Positions 9,416-20,933 of a stretch of 64,000 nucleotides of DNA are shown here, piece by piece; the first letter of the stretch is position 1, and the number at the start of each line of letters is the position of its first letter. This DNA comes from Picocystis sp. L7. Its lineage: Eukaryota > Chlorophyta > Picocystophyceae > Picocystales > Picocystaceae. Under the pieces are notes generated by a model. It had not been told where the DNA came from. It ran no database searches and was given only the letters and a program-made list of their open reading frames with translations. The translations under genes were made by a program, and so were the position numbers. The stretch is taken from assembly GCA_020975725.1 (NCBI GenBank), contig QXJR01000008.1, positions 620,001 to 684,000 of the forward strand, written 5' to 3'.

Positions 9416-10510
9416 GGCGCAAAGCGCCGCGTCGCGGCGCAATGTGGCGCACGTGTGAACGGATCTCCCACCGAAATACAAGGGAAACGCCTTCGGGTTC
9501 GAAAGGGAAGCCTTCGCGGGTTCGAACCCGGAAACCGAAAGGGTGGAAGTCCCTTGGACGTCTCGGAAACAGAGACATCCATTGGTCCGACCCCAGAAGA
9601 CGTCGAACGACCCTGATTCGGATCAAACTCACCCAGGTGAAGGCTGGTCCTGGATCAGAAGCCTGGGCGGCGAAGTTTGGGTGGAGCAAGTAGCCACGGA
9701 AGGAAGGATCGACCAAGACGCCAACGGAGTGGAGGGCGGCCTAGCCAGCTCGAAGGGAAGGATCCAAGGAACCCCATCCAAATGCCCTGCTCTTGCGTTG
9801 TACCTAACAACCGAGATGTTCGATTCGTAGCACGTGGGAAAAACGCACGGCAAAAAGTCTGAAAGGAAGAATCCTTTGGCATCGGTGCCATCCCCTTATG
9901 CGAATTCCATTTGGATATTCGTGTTGGAAGGGGGACATGGAGAAAAATCGGCATGTCTACACGCCACACAGTGATTCGAGGGATTCGCCCTGGGCTCGTG
10001 CTACGCCAAACCGAGCAGAGTGACTTGACATGCCGCCAAGGTGTGGCTCATCCGCACATTGCAATCTTGCTTCATGGAGGGAATGGGCGGAGACTCAAGT
10101 CTACCTCCTTGCTTTGCGTTGGTGACACGGATGTCACACTCCTTTATAGATCCGGGGAAATGACCAACCCATACAAATAGCATTGCGTTCTTCGCACACG
10201 AAGGGGTTCGACTTTGCTAGTGGTGCACGGCCTATTCTGATACTTTTGGTATGATTCATTGTAGGCAAGCGGGTATTACCCAAGGACATTCTTGCGAATT
10301 TCACTTTCGCGCCTTCGACGTCTACAGTACCAAAATGAAATTGCTTGTTGTAGCCTTCCAAGGTCCCTAAGAGACCCTGCTTCAACGGCCAAGACCAACG
10401 AGGCCCAAATTGGAAGGGGTTTGCGTTGTCCCCCACCTTCCAATTGTTATAGGCTCAGAACCGAGCTCGGTCCCCTTTGAGGTCATACGAAAGGAAGATC
10501 GCACGAGGTA
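9416..10510. other. Intergenic: INPP5 promoter and left flank of retrotransposon
   Basis: About 1.1 kb. The first 130 bp carry TTCGAAAGGGAAG and GGGTTCGAACCCGGAAACC (about 9496-9545), the motif type seen upstream of many genes here. The remainder up to the target-site duplication at 10511-10515 has short open frames only and no recognisable family. Confidence 0.4.
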
Positions 10511-10515
10511 AGGAC

Positions 10516-11270
10516 TGTTGCACAGGGCAGGATCCCCCCTACGATGGGACCCGGTGCTTGACAAGGATCCTTGTCAAGCAGTAGCTTAGATAAGCGAGCT
10601 TGGAGCTTGCTGTGAATCGCTGGATATCAAGTTAGGTACAGGACGGGCAACCCCTCCCCAACTGGACGAGTACGGTTCAGGACCTGGGAAGACGGGGGAT
10701 GGGAAGCCCTTGGTACCCCGGTCCGAGGGTACAAGGGATCTCCCCAATACCAGCCGTCCGGATAGACCCAGGGCGAACCCGATGAAGCCCAGGCTCAGTT
10801 CGGGGCAACCCTAGGAGACTCGGGCAGAAGGGGGGACCGGATCCCCCCGAATCTCCCGAGGTCGATCGAAGGGTGGGGAAGCACCCTGGGGATCTGGGTC
10901 ACGTGCTTGCCTGTCGTGCAACCGTCCGATGAGGGCGACAGGGCCACGTGACCACCAGGCGCCCCATGGAGATAAGGGTACCATCCTGAACCGCTGCTGG
11001 TTTGAGGGCCTACTAGAGGCCCCCCTCACTTGACTTGAAAATAGACTTTTGCCTTGACGACTTCTCAAGTGCGTGCCTCCACCAACCACGAGCTTGCTGC
11101 GGCTTCTCAACACCGCCAAGACTCGCACAAGTCAGCAGGAGCCGTCCCACACGGCTGACGCTCCACAAACGCGCCCTTCAAGGCATTTCCATCCTCTTCC
11201 CTTGGCATCTTGGCCGCCTTGAGGCCCAAACGTGTGTGAATTGGCAGTGTCTCCACGGACGCTGTGCAAT
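10516..11270 (+). repeat. 5' LTR (755 bp)
   Basis: Begins TGTTGCACAG and ends CTGTGCAAT; the inner TTGCACAG/CTGTGCAA forms an 8-bp terminal inverted repeat. Offset to the 3' copy is exactly 7,079 bp. The terminal dinucleotides read TG..AT rather than TG..CA if the AGGAC duplication is taken as the boundary. Confidence 0.92.
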
Positions 11271-11312
11271 ACTGTCGAAGCTGAAGCTCAACGACGCTAG
11301 GAAGCCTGAGGG

Positions 11313-12581
11313 ATGTCGTCCTTGGACGAAGAAGGGCGCGAAGAAAGATGGGAAGCCCTCGAGCGGAACCTCGAGGAGGAAAGGTCTCGGAGGGAGGGAC
11401 TTGAAGAAAAGTTGGCGGAGCTCCAGGAGCTCTTACAAGCCAAACAAGCTTCCCCACCTGATGATTTGAAGACAGCAACTGATGGGCTTACGCTCCCGGA
11501 AGTAAAGGGCAAGCCATCGGCGTCGGAAGAACAGCCCGTACCATCCCACACACCGTTGGAAGAAGAGGGGCTGCCTCGTCTTACGAGCCTCTACGGTTCC
11601 GCGCTCCAGGACTCCAAGAATTTGCAGAAAGTGTCGCTCGAACGACCAGAAAAGTTCTCCGGGACAGAACTCGAAGACAACCCATACGCGCTGTCCTACT
11701 GGTACCGCGATGTGTTGTGTTGGTGTCAAGCATATGCCTACGATCGCCCCATGGAACAACTGGTTCTAGCGATCAACCAAACACTGGCGGGTACGGCAAA
11801 GGCCATGGTCCAGAACTTGATCATGCGCGATGCCAACTCGCTACGATCAGTGGATGACCTTTTTGCGTACCTCAAGCGGACTTTCCAGAGTCATGACCCT
11901 GGACCGGAAGCGTGGCGAGAGTTCCACACTACCCGGATGCGCCGAGCAGAGAATGCAATACAGTTTCTCAATAGGCTGGTCCAGTTGAGCTTTGTAGTCA
12001 ATGCAAGCTATTCGCCGCTCTGCCGTACGCTGACTGAAGATGACATCGCGGCCAGGCTACAACATGGCCTACCCAGCTCCCTCCAACGAGCTTTGTACAA
12101 GCACCTGAATCACCTTATTGAGGTTGACAAGGTTCCAGATATGCAACCTGGAAGTTTGGCTGCTGTGATATTCAAGCTGGAACGCGATATGCATGAGCAG
12201 AATGGCAGGGAAACCAAGGATGCTGCTGGCAAGTGGATTAGCCGCAAGCCGTCTTCACGCACGGCTCATGGCACCCAGCATGCTGGCCCAACACCCACAG
12301 GTGGAGTGGCAGCTGCCCTACCGGCTCAGCCTCCCACTTTGTCAAAGGAAATGGCAGCAGCGAAGCGGCAGCGAAAACGCTTTGACGATCTCTCGGATGA
12401 ACAGAAGCAGTCCATTACAAAAGCTCAGCAACAGCTCGGAGGCAAGGCACTGGGAGCAAAGCTTACCCAAGAGGAGCAGAACTTATGCTTAGCTCATTCC
12501 CTGTGCCAACGATGCCGCCGTTACGGACATGACCAGTCCGGCTGCAAAATGGCATCCGTAATGGGAGCACCAAAAAACTGA
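11313..12581 (+). mobile_element. Retrotransposon gag
   Basis: A ~420-residue gag-type reading frame. A charged coiled N-terminus (Glu/Arg/Leu-rich, residues ~10-50) precedes a retrotransposon gag core (DNPYALSYWYRDVLCWCQAY, WREFHTTRMRRAENAIQFLN). The C-terminal part holds a CCHC zinc knuckle (CQRCRRYGHDQSGC). It would pack element RNA in a virus-like particle. Part of the Ty3/gypsy element. Confidence 0.85.
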
Positions 12582-15500
12582 TGGCTCTCCGTCCCGATAC
12601 TTCGGTCAGCGGGACGGAGCCGGGAGCGCAACAGGCAGCCGCCCCGGTTACCAAGCTGAAGGAATGCATCAACCTGAATTCTGTTGCTAGCAACAGACCT
12701 AGGGGAGAGTTCCTTGCTGCTGAAACATACTTTGGAAAAAAATCACAAAAAATTAGGACTCAAGCTTATTTGGACACCCTGGCCAGCTACTCATTCATCA
12801 GCGAGCGCTTGTACGATAGTTTGCGACAGGCCGACCCAGAAGGGGTGTCATGGGAGTGCACAACAGCGTCCTACGATTACAGCGTGGCTGTAGGCCAGAA
12901 GGTCCACACTGCCCCAGTAATCAGGGCTGCATTCTCAATCGACGGGTTCCGAACTCGCATCGAGTTCGGAGTGGCTCCGTTAGAAACCTTTGACTGCATA
13001 TTGGGGGCAAACTTTTGCCACCAGTACCTGGAGGCCTTGGACTGGCCCCAACATCGGATGATCCTGCGCGATAGCAACAGCACAAAACATACTGTCTACG
13101 GCGATCAGCAGTTCATCGCTTCTCGCAAACTGGACCTGATTGTGCCTCGAAGCGAGGCCCGACAAGCAGTCAAACATCCTGGTTGTCTATTGCTGATGAT
13201 GCAACCACTGGATGCAAGCAAAGAACTAGTTGAGGAAGAGACAGACTTGACCCACATGCGAAGTCAAGTCAGCGATGAATGTCCGTTGGACGAAACAGAC
13301 CAGGCACGTCTGGACGATCTCCTGAATGTACGCTACAAGCATTTGTTTGAACCACGTGTCGAACCGCCACCGGAGCGAGTACCCGGAGAAGCCTTTAAAA
13401 TACAGCTGGTAGAGGGGGCGACCCCGCAGTACAGGAACTACTACAGGTTGTCTCCACATCAACAGGCAGCCCTGAAGGAGCTGATTGCTGAATATGTGGA
13501 CGCCGGAAAGATGAATCTGTGTGCAGGGTCCAGTTGGGGGAGCTCCTGTCATTCTGGTACCGAAGAAAGACGGTGGCTGGAGGGTAGTATTCGACTACCG
13601 TTTGCTAAACAGCGTCACGGTTAAGGATAGATACCCTCTGCCCCGTATTGATGATTACTTGCAGAGCCTGCGCGGAGCAAAGTATTTTTCCTCTTTGGAT
13701 GCGTTGGACGGGTTTCACCAGATTCGCGTGGACCCAGCGGACATCGACAAAACTGCTGTGGTAACTCCATTCGGATCGTACGTATGGAAAGTCATGCCCA
13801 TGGGAGCAGCCAACGCCCCGGCAATGTTCCAGCGCATGATGAACAGAGTATTCGGACACCTCCTATTTCTGAAGGTGTACATGGACGATATCCTCGTTCA
13901 CTCGGAAACAAAACAGGAACACTTCCAACACCTGGAAGAGTTCTTTGCAACATGTGAACAAGCCGATATCCGCCTCAAACGATCGAAATGCCACTTCTTC
14001 AGAAGCACTTTGGAATGGGTTGGCTTTCGCATTCGCGACGGTCAGTTGGCTTGTACAGCCCACCTGGTGTCTAAGATCCAGCACTTTGCACGCCCGCAGA
14101 CCCAGCGAGAAAACATGGCCTTTCTGGGGCTGTGCCAGTTTTACATGCGCTTTGTGCCCCATTATGCTGAGCTCGCTGCACCGCTTACTGAATTAAATCA
14201 AGCATCGCTGAAGCATGCCTTCACTTCATACTGGAAACAGCCCCAAGAAGAAGCTTTCCGTAACATGGTCAAAGCTCTCACGTCCGCACCAGTTTTGGCT
14301 CTTTTCGATGAAGATCGATCCATTCGCATCGAAACAGACGCCTCCGACATAGGCATGGGTGCTGCCCTCATGCAACAGGCTTGCAATGGTGATTGGCGCC
14401 CCGTAGAATACTGGTCGAAGAAATTCAACACCGCTCAGCAGAATTATCACCCTGCTGAGAAGGAGACGTGCGCCATACTGTACGCACTGCAGCACTGGCG
14501 GCATCTCCTCTTTGGTCAGCAGTTTACCGTGCTAACGGACAACAAAGCCAGCCAGTTCTTGGGTAGCAAAGCTACCGAACAGCTATCGCCACGAGAAATG
14601 CGCTGGATCGAAAAGCTTGCGTACTTTGCACCCTTTACGGTTGAATACAGGCCTGGATCAGAAAACATCGGCCCGGACTATTTGTCACGGCACTCCGCAA
14701 AAGTGAAGGATGCAAACACCCTTTGTATCCTCGATCTCTGTGCTGGCATGGGAACCACACTGCGGGCATTGGAGCTGATCATTCCTACCACATCCGACGT
14801 GGTACTGGATTACATTGCAGTTGAATCCGATCCGGACTGTCGTAGCGTAATATCCCGCGTGTTCCACCAGGTTCGCCTTTCCAGGCCCGGCCTGTTTACC
14901 AGGAAGGATATTTTCCGCTATGGCAATGACGTCACAACTCTGGTGCACAGAAGAAAACTGCCTCAAGTGCATCTCATGGTCGCTGGCGTGCCGTGTCAGC
15001 CCTTCTCCAGGGCCAACACCAATGCATCAAAACCTTCATTGGGTCTGTACGACACGCGCGAACTCTTTACAGCCGTGGCCCAACTACACAACAAGCTGGG
15101 GCATCCAGATTATGTGCTGGAATGCACCCCCTTTGCTGCTCACCTACAACCTCATCTGGAACAGATCACCGATTGGTTTGGTGAGCCAATACTGGAAGAC
15201 ATGTCCCACTACAGTGCCCAAGCGCGCACACGATTGTGCTGGACTTCTTTCCCAAGTCAACGAGGAAATGCGCTGGACCTCGCCCCGCTTCCCGTTACTT
15301 GGCAAGACTGCCTGGATGATGGGGCGCGAGTACCCCTGGACGCAATACATCAGCCCCGCACCAAATGCCCAACGCTGATGGCTAGCGCACGGTCCCACAG
15401 CGACCGACTGCGCTCTACCTGGGTACGCGGAACCGACGGGAAACCACGCCCGCTGTCTACCGGCGAACGTGAACGTCTCGTTGGCATGCAGACTGGTGAC

Positions 15501-17567
15501 ACTGCTGCAAAGAATGTCAGTGATGCCGGTCGACGACGTATGTGCGGCAACGCCTTCCCTGTGGGATGGATTGCTCACATGCTGTCTCAATGGCTGAACC
15601 ACACACGGACGCTTCGACCGCTAGCTAGCCGCAGTCCTGCTGGGACTGTGTGTGGCTCTATCGCGTCTATCACAACTCCACAGCCAACGCAGTCCTCACT
15701 ACATTCTACTTCAGTTGACTCGCCCTCCATCCTGGAGCGTATTCGCCATGCTGCCCAAGCTGATTCCACGTACCAGGACATCTTACAACAGCCACCTGCA
15801 GGGTACAAGGTCCAAGACTCACTCTTGTTTGCCCCAACAGAGAACAAACAATGGTCATTGGTTATACCGGCAGATAACTCTGTGAGGCAGGAATTGCTGC
15901 ACATGATCCATGACCCACGACACTTTGGCGTGACACGTACACATGCTGACGCTGTTCGTCACTTTACATGGGACAACATGAAATCCCACATTGAACATTT
16001 TGTCGCCCGGTGTCCTGTTTGCCAGCTCCAAAAACCTGGGAATCGTTCACGACATTCTTCGTTATGTCCAGAATTACAATTTCACCCATACCCGCTCCAT
16101 ACGGTAGTAATGGACATGGTCGAGAATCTACCGCTTACAGCTCAGGGTCATAATGCTGTCCTGACGGTTGTCGACCGATTTACAAAGTATGCGATTTATG
16201 TGCCGATCCATTCAACCTGGAGCGCACATCGCCAAGCGCAGCTTCTGATGGATCACCTGGTTTATCGGTATCACACACCGGTACACATCCATACGGACAA
16301 TGGGCCTGCCTATCGTGCGCTGTTCAAAGCATTCTGCGCTGCATTGAACATCCGTCACGTTACAGGTACCCCTTATCACTCTCAGTCACAGGGAGGAGCC
16401 GAGCGTCAGCATCGCACGCTACTCCAAACTTTACGTACAACCTGTACTGATAAACATCAATGGGACGCATACCTTCAGGCAGCAGCGCACGCTTATAATG
16501 ACTCCGTGCATTCAGTAACCAAGCATTCTCCCTTTGCACTGCTTTTTGGATGTTCATCCAGGCTACCTTGGCACTTGCAGCTTCCTACTACAGGTGCTGC
16601 TGCTACAGATCTTACAGTTGACAGCTTCGATACGCGCATATCAGACCTGCTGGACCGCCATCGCAGAGTCTACGAAGCCGTCCTACAGGAACTGGTTCAA
16701 GGCGCTCGTCGCATGCAAACGGCCACTGCGAAGCGACGGATAAAATCCTTCCAACAGGGAGACAAGGTAAAAGTGCAGTATGGACTCAAAGGTCCTACTG
16801 ACAAACACAAATTAGATCCATACTATGTGGGGCCATACACAATCAAGAAAGTTCTACAGAATGGTGCTTATCAATTGGACTTACCACCTGGATCGGCGTT
16901 TTCTGATCGCATTCACGCTGACCGCATTGAACCTTGGGTGGATTCAGACCTCACCTTGTTTCCCATGGATGAACATCTGCAGCCTGCCCGTGCACCGTTG
17001 CCGGATACATTGGATATGCAGACCAATTCTGCAACGTATCGCATCCGCCGTTTTCTGCTGCGCGACTACGCAACCTTTCCCACACAACCGGTGCGGTACT
17101 GGGTCGAAAGCTCCCTGACTGATTCATCGCAACGCTTCTTTTGGATCGACGAAACTGCAGCCTTGCTTGAAGAATTTCTGCCACTGGAGGAAGCCAATGG
17201 ATGCATACCTGAACAGGGAATTACCCCCAGCAACTACAATGCTGTGTTCACACACAAGAAGACAGCTTACCTTCAATCACCCAGTCCCATCATGGTCAAC
17301 ACCTGGACCTTCACCAAATTGCCGTTCCAGACTCGGCGCCGCCCAAGATTTATCGTACCCACCGAGTTGGCAGGACAGGTGGTTCAGGAACTCTTTCATA
17401 CACCCGATCAATCGGATCCAGCCTACTTCCAAGGCTTGGTTGACAGCATTGACGACAGGCTGCACAAAATCATATGGACTGACGGTAAGATTGACTACTA
17501 CCTGGGAGAACAAGTACGAGCCATGGTCTATGACCCCGTGGCATACGTATATGACTTCCAACTGTGA
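12581..17567 (+). mobile_element. Retrotransposon pol region (PR-RT-RH-MTase-IN)
   Basis: Approximate parts: aspartic protease around 12.76-13.05 kb (LDTLASYSFIS); reverse transcriptase around 13.4-14.2 kb (FSSLDALDGFHQIRV, YMDDILVHS); RNase H around 14.3-14.7 kb (ETDASDIGMGAALMQQ); DNA methyltransferase 14.72-15.6 kb; integrase around 15.9-16.8 kb with a zinc-binding HHCC head (CPVCQLQKPG) and the D,D,E core (HTDNGPAYRALF, QGGAERQHRTL). A further ~250 residues at the end match nothing I recognise. The region uses more than one frame. Treated as part of a young but possibly defective element. Confidence 0.88.
14721..15600 (+). other. Cytosine-5 DNA methyltransferase domain inside pol
   Basis: About 290 residues between RNase H and integrase carry the ordered C5-methyltransferase motifs. 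Motif I is ILDLCAGMGTTLRALELI (AdoMet binding). Motif IV is GVPCQPFSRA (14,985-15,014), with the catalytic Cys. Motif VI is represented by LECTPF, keeping Glu but lacking the usual Asn-Val. Motif VIII is QARTRLCW, and motif X is CGNAFPVGW. Transfer of a methyl group to cytosine in DNA is the family activity. The PCQPFS form resembles bacterial and DNMT1-type rather than DNMT3-type enzymes. Retrotransposon-borne cytosine methyltransferases are known from a few algal and dinoflagellate lineages. Confidence 0.88.
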
Positions 17568-17594
17568 TGCGGCATTCGCCGGGAACCGGGAGAG

Positions 17595-18349
17595 TGTTGC
17601 ACAGGGCAGGATCCCCCCTACGATGGGACCCGGTGCTTGACAAGGATCCTTGTCAAGCAGTAGCTTAGATAAGCGAGCTTGGAGCTTGCTGTGAATCGCT
17701 GGATATCAAGTTAGGTACAGGACGGGCAACCCCTCCCCAACTGGACGAGTACGGTTCAGGACCTGGGAAGACGGGGGATGGGAAGCCCTTGGTACCCCGG
17801 TCCGAGGGTACAAGGGATCTCCCCAATACCAGCCGTCCGGATAGACCCAGGGCGAACCCGATGAAGCCCAGGCTCAGTTCGGGGCAACCCTAGGAGACTC
17901 GGGCAGAAGGGGGGACCGGATCCCCCCGAATCTCCCGAGGTCGATCGAAGGGTGGGGAAGCACCCTGGGGATCTGGGTCACGTGCTTGCCTGTCGTGCAA
18001 CCGTCCGATGAGGGCGACAGGGCCACGTGACCACCAGGCGCCCCATGGAGATAAGGGTACCATCCTGAACCGCTGCTGGTTTGAGGGCCTACTAGAGGCC
18101 CCCCTCACTTGACTTGAAAATAGACTTTTGCCTTGACGACTTCTCAAGTGCGTGCCTCCACCAACCACGAGCTTGCTGCGGCTTCTCAACACCGCCAAGA
18201 CTCGCACAAGTCAGCAGGAGCCGTCCCACACGGCTGACGCTCCACAAACGCGCCCTTCAAGGCATTTCCATCCTCTTCCCTTGGCATCTTGGCCGCCTTG
18301 AGGCCCAAACGTGTGTGAATTGGCAGTGTCTCCACGGACGCTGTGCAAT
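17595..18349 (+). repeat. 3' LTR (755 bp)
   Basis: Matches the 5' LTR base for base in every line I compared. It is preceded by the purine-rich GGGAACCGGGAGAG, a likely polypurine tract for plus-strand priming. It is followed directly by the AGGAC target duplication. Confidence 0.92.
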
Positions 18350-18354
18350 AGGAC

Positions 18355-19077
18355 CACTTTCTTGCAAGGTCACATAGGTTATCCGGAGCGGGACGGTTTG
18401 GTTATCGTGAGTGGATTCATATCTTCGTGTGCCTCTAGATGTTAGGGCAAGGGTGGATGGACGGTATTGATATAAGTGATAGCACGGGGTAGTCTCAACG
18501 TGAGTGGCATGGACGATCAGATGTGACTTCCGGTAGCACGTGGGTTGCGCCGGCGACACCTTGCGCCAATTTCCAACCGCCACGAAATGGTTGTGAGAGA
18601 GGTAAAGTTCTAGTCCCTCTTCCTTGAATTTTGAATCCTTTTCCTGCTTATCCTGCCGGACTTGGGGCTCCTCTCCTTCGCCTTTCGACAACATGGGCAC
18701 CTTTCGAAGATCCTACTCCCTTGTGGAGCGAGTGAACGTTGTCTCCGAACTCTGGTGGACGTAACGCTTGGTTGGTCCACGTTCCGCTTTCGAGCCTTCC
18801 CTCTCTGGTGCCGACCCCGGACGTTCCAACGTCTTACTCGGAACCCTTCTTTCCGTCTCCCTTCCATTGCAAAGGCACGGCTTGCCGTTCATCACGTGTC
18901 GGTTGGCGACCTCCTTTCCTACGAATGGGTTGTTGGTGTGGTCGCCCTTGACCCCTCCCTTCCACCTCCTTCAACCCAAGAGGGGAACCAGGATCCCTTC
19001 CCATCTGATTGGGAGCTGGGTTCCCTTCTGACCCAGTGGATGCCGACGGTTTCAGCATCGCGTCGGAAGGACGCGGA
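18355..19077. other. Intergenic upstream of the histone deacetylase
   Basis: About 720 bp. No gene recognised. ACCTTTCGAAGATCC near 18,700 and GCTTTCGAGCCTTCCC near 18,790 resemble the recurrent upstream motif of this window. Confidence 0.4.
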
Positions 19078-20724
19078 ATGGAAGGACGCGAAAACGAGGC
19101 CGCAGAAGAGCTTGCCGAGGCCTTGGAAAGGACCTTGAAGGTGGAACAGGAGGTGAAAGAAGTCACCGAAGAAGAGGTGGAGGTCGAGTGGCTGGGAAAC
19201 GCGAACCTGCCGACGGAACAAGTGCTCCAGAAACTAGCCGACACCTGCCGACACGCAACACAAGTGCCAGATCAAGTGCGAGATGAAGCACGAAGAGACG
19301 TGATGGTGGCGTGGGATGAAAGGATGCTGGAGCACAAACCGGAAAAAGCAGATGATCATTTCGAAAGACCCGCACGCGTGTCCTCCATCCTGGAGAGACT
19401 GGAGACTGTTGGCCTCAGCGAAACGCTGCTCAGAGTGCCATCCAGAGCGGCAACCGACGAAGAACTGCGCTTGTGCCATGACGAAGAGCACATAAAGAAG
19501 GTCGAAGAAAGCTTCGCTCTGCTTCAGGCCGAAGGGAGTGACGGAGAGGAAGACCCTGACATGTACTGGTCCCAGGGGACCGCCCTAGCGGCGAGGCTGG
19601 CAGCGGGATGCATGGTGGAAGTCACGAAGCAGTCCTTCAACGACGAGAGCAACAGAGGATTCGCGGTTGTGCGACCGCCTGGACACCACGCATGCCAATG
19701 CAAAGCCATGGGTTTCTGCTTCTACAACAACGTGGCCATTGCCGCGAGAGATGCTGTAGAGAACGGATTGGCAGAAAGGGTCGTCATCCTGGATTGGGAT
19801 GTGCATCATGGAAACGGAACGCAAGACATACTGCAGGAAGATCCAAGCATTCTTTACATATCCCTTCACAGGTACGGAAATGGTTTCTACCCGGGTACAG
19901 GCGACGTCACGGAAGTTGGCACAGGTGATGGGAGGGGTTTTTCTGTGAACATCCCGTTTGAGGAGATCGGTTCAAAGGGTGTCGACTACATAGCTGCAAT
20001 GAGATTGGTGGTGCTCCCTATTTGCCACAGCTTCAACCCGGACTTGGTCCTCATTTCATCTGGATTCGATGCTGCAAAGGGCGATCCATTGGGAGGGATG
20101 GAACTTAGGCCGGATGACTATGGGATCATGACGCACATGATGACCGAGCTCGCTGGTGGACGGGTTGTGGTTGCCTTGGAGGGGGGGTACAGCTTGGAGA
20201 ACTGCGCAAATTGTTCACATGCCGTGATCCAATCGTTGCTTGGAGAGAGGACATTTAAGTTGAGGCCCGTGTCCTTACGTCCCGGCACCGAGCCTACCAT
20301 ACGAAAAGTCATCAAGCAGCACTCGGAGTTTTGGCCCATTTTCAAAAGCAAGGAGTTCTTGCTTATGATGAAGAACTACTTTGATGAAGGCTTGGGCAGA
20401 AAAAATCGTAAGAGCATGGCTCAACAGCTTCTGGAAGAGTACAGCTCAGCATTTGGCCAGGATAACTTGCTCTCGCGTAGGACCAGGCAGTCCCCGGTCA
20501 CAACACGGACGTTTCCAGCAGAAAAAACTAAGGCAGATCGCATCGAGAGTGGGGAAGATCTGGACCAAAGGCTTGAGGCCACACTCCAAGAAACAGCTGC
20601 CCACTTGAGAGATGTAGCGAGCAGCATCAATGCCCTTCGAGAAAGCCTGGAGAATGGGGAGGAAGAACCAACTGGTGACACCACTGCTGCATCTTCTGAA
20701 TCCACAGACACAGCATTCAGCTAA
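19078..20724 (+). CDS. Class II (HDA1/HDAC6-type) histone deacetylase
   Basis: 548 aa from ATG 19078 (MEGRENEAAEELAEAL). Removes acetyl groups from lysine using zinc. The catalytic region covers residues ~80-420: VAWDERMLEHKP, RPPGHHACQCKAMGFCFYNN, DWDVHHGNGTQ (zinc Asp and His), SLHRYGNGFYPGTG, SSGFDAAKGDPLGG (second zinc Asp) and LEGGYSLE with the active-site Tyr. These are class II rather than class I signatures. The N-terminal ~75 residues are acidic and coiled-coil-like, and the C-terminal ~110 are Ser/Glu-rich without a zinc finger. Whether it acts in nucleus or cytosol cannot be told. It ends about 210 bp before the convergent SR-protein gene. Confidence 0.92.
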   Translation: MEGRENEAAEELAEALERTLKVEQEVKEVTEEEVEVEWLGNANLPTEQVLQKLADTCRHATQVPDQVRDEARRDVMVAWDERMLEHKPEKADDHFERPARVSSILERLETVGLSETLLRVPSRAATDEELRLCHDEEHIKKVEESFALLQAEGSDGEEDPDMYWSQGTALAARLAAGCMVEVTKQSFNDESNRGFAVVRPPGHHACQCKAMGFCFYNNVAIAARDAVENGLAERVVILDWDVHHGNGTQDILQEDPSILYISLHRYGNGFYPGTGDVTEVGTGDGRGFSVNIPFEEIGSKGVDYIAAMRLVVLPICHSFNPDLVLISSGFDAAKGDPLGGMELRPDDYGIMTHMMTELAGGRVVVALEGGYSLENCANCSHAVIQSLLGERTFKLRPVSLRPGTEPTIRKVIKQHSEFWPIFKSKEFLLMMKNYFDEGLGRKNRKSMAQQLLEEYSSAFGQDNLLSRRTRQSPVTTRTFPAEKTKADRIESGEDLDQRLEATLQETAAHLRDVASSINALRESLENGEEEPTGDTTAASSESTDTAFS

Positions 20725-20933
20725 ATACCTCTCCAAGTGAGCACTCTGCCACAGCAATGGCACAAGAGACAAACTGCTGCAACCCAAGTGCAATTAAATG
20801 TTTACAACGTCCTGCTTCCTTGAAACGACCACGTTGGGTCTTGAACAATTCTATTTCTTCGGGTTTCTGGAAAGGTTGGTTTGAAAATTGTCTGCACAGG
20901 CAGGGCTCAGAAAACCATTTCCTTGGCTGTCGC

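Larger units (their letters stand above)
10511..18354 (+). mobile_element. Ty3/gypsy LTR retrotransposon with internal DNA methyltransferase
   Basis: Element 10516-18349 (7,834 bp) flanked by the 5-bp duplication AGGAC at 10511-10515 and 18350-18354. Order: LTR, gag, protease, reverse transcriptase, RNase H, cytosine-5 DNA methyltransferase, integrase, long C-terminal region, LTR. The RT-RNaseH-integrase order places it in Ty3/gypsy. I found no difference between the two LTRs by eye, so insertion is very recent. It is nearly whole. Coding lies in more than one frame: one frame change at gag/pol is of the kind this family uses, and about one further apparent break is present. It sits between genes, in the spacer between the 5-phosphatase and the histone deacetylase. 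Confidence 0.93.

Noticed and set aside
10811-11128. A 105-codon frame repeated exactly at 17890-18207
   Set aside because: It lies on the minus strand inside each LTR and is only an open frame within the repeat, not a gene.
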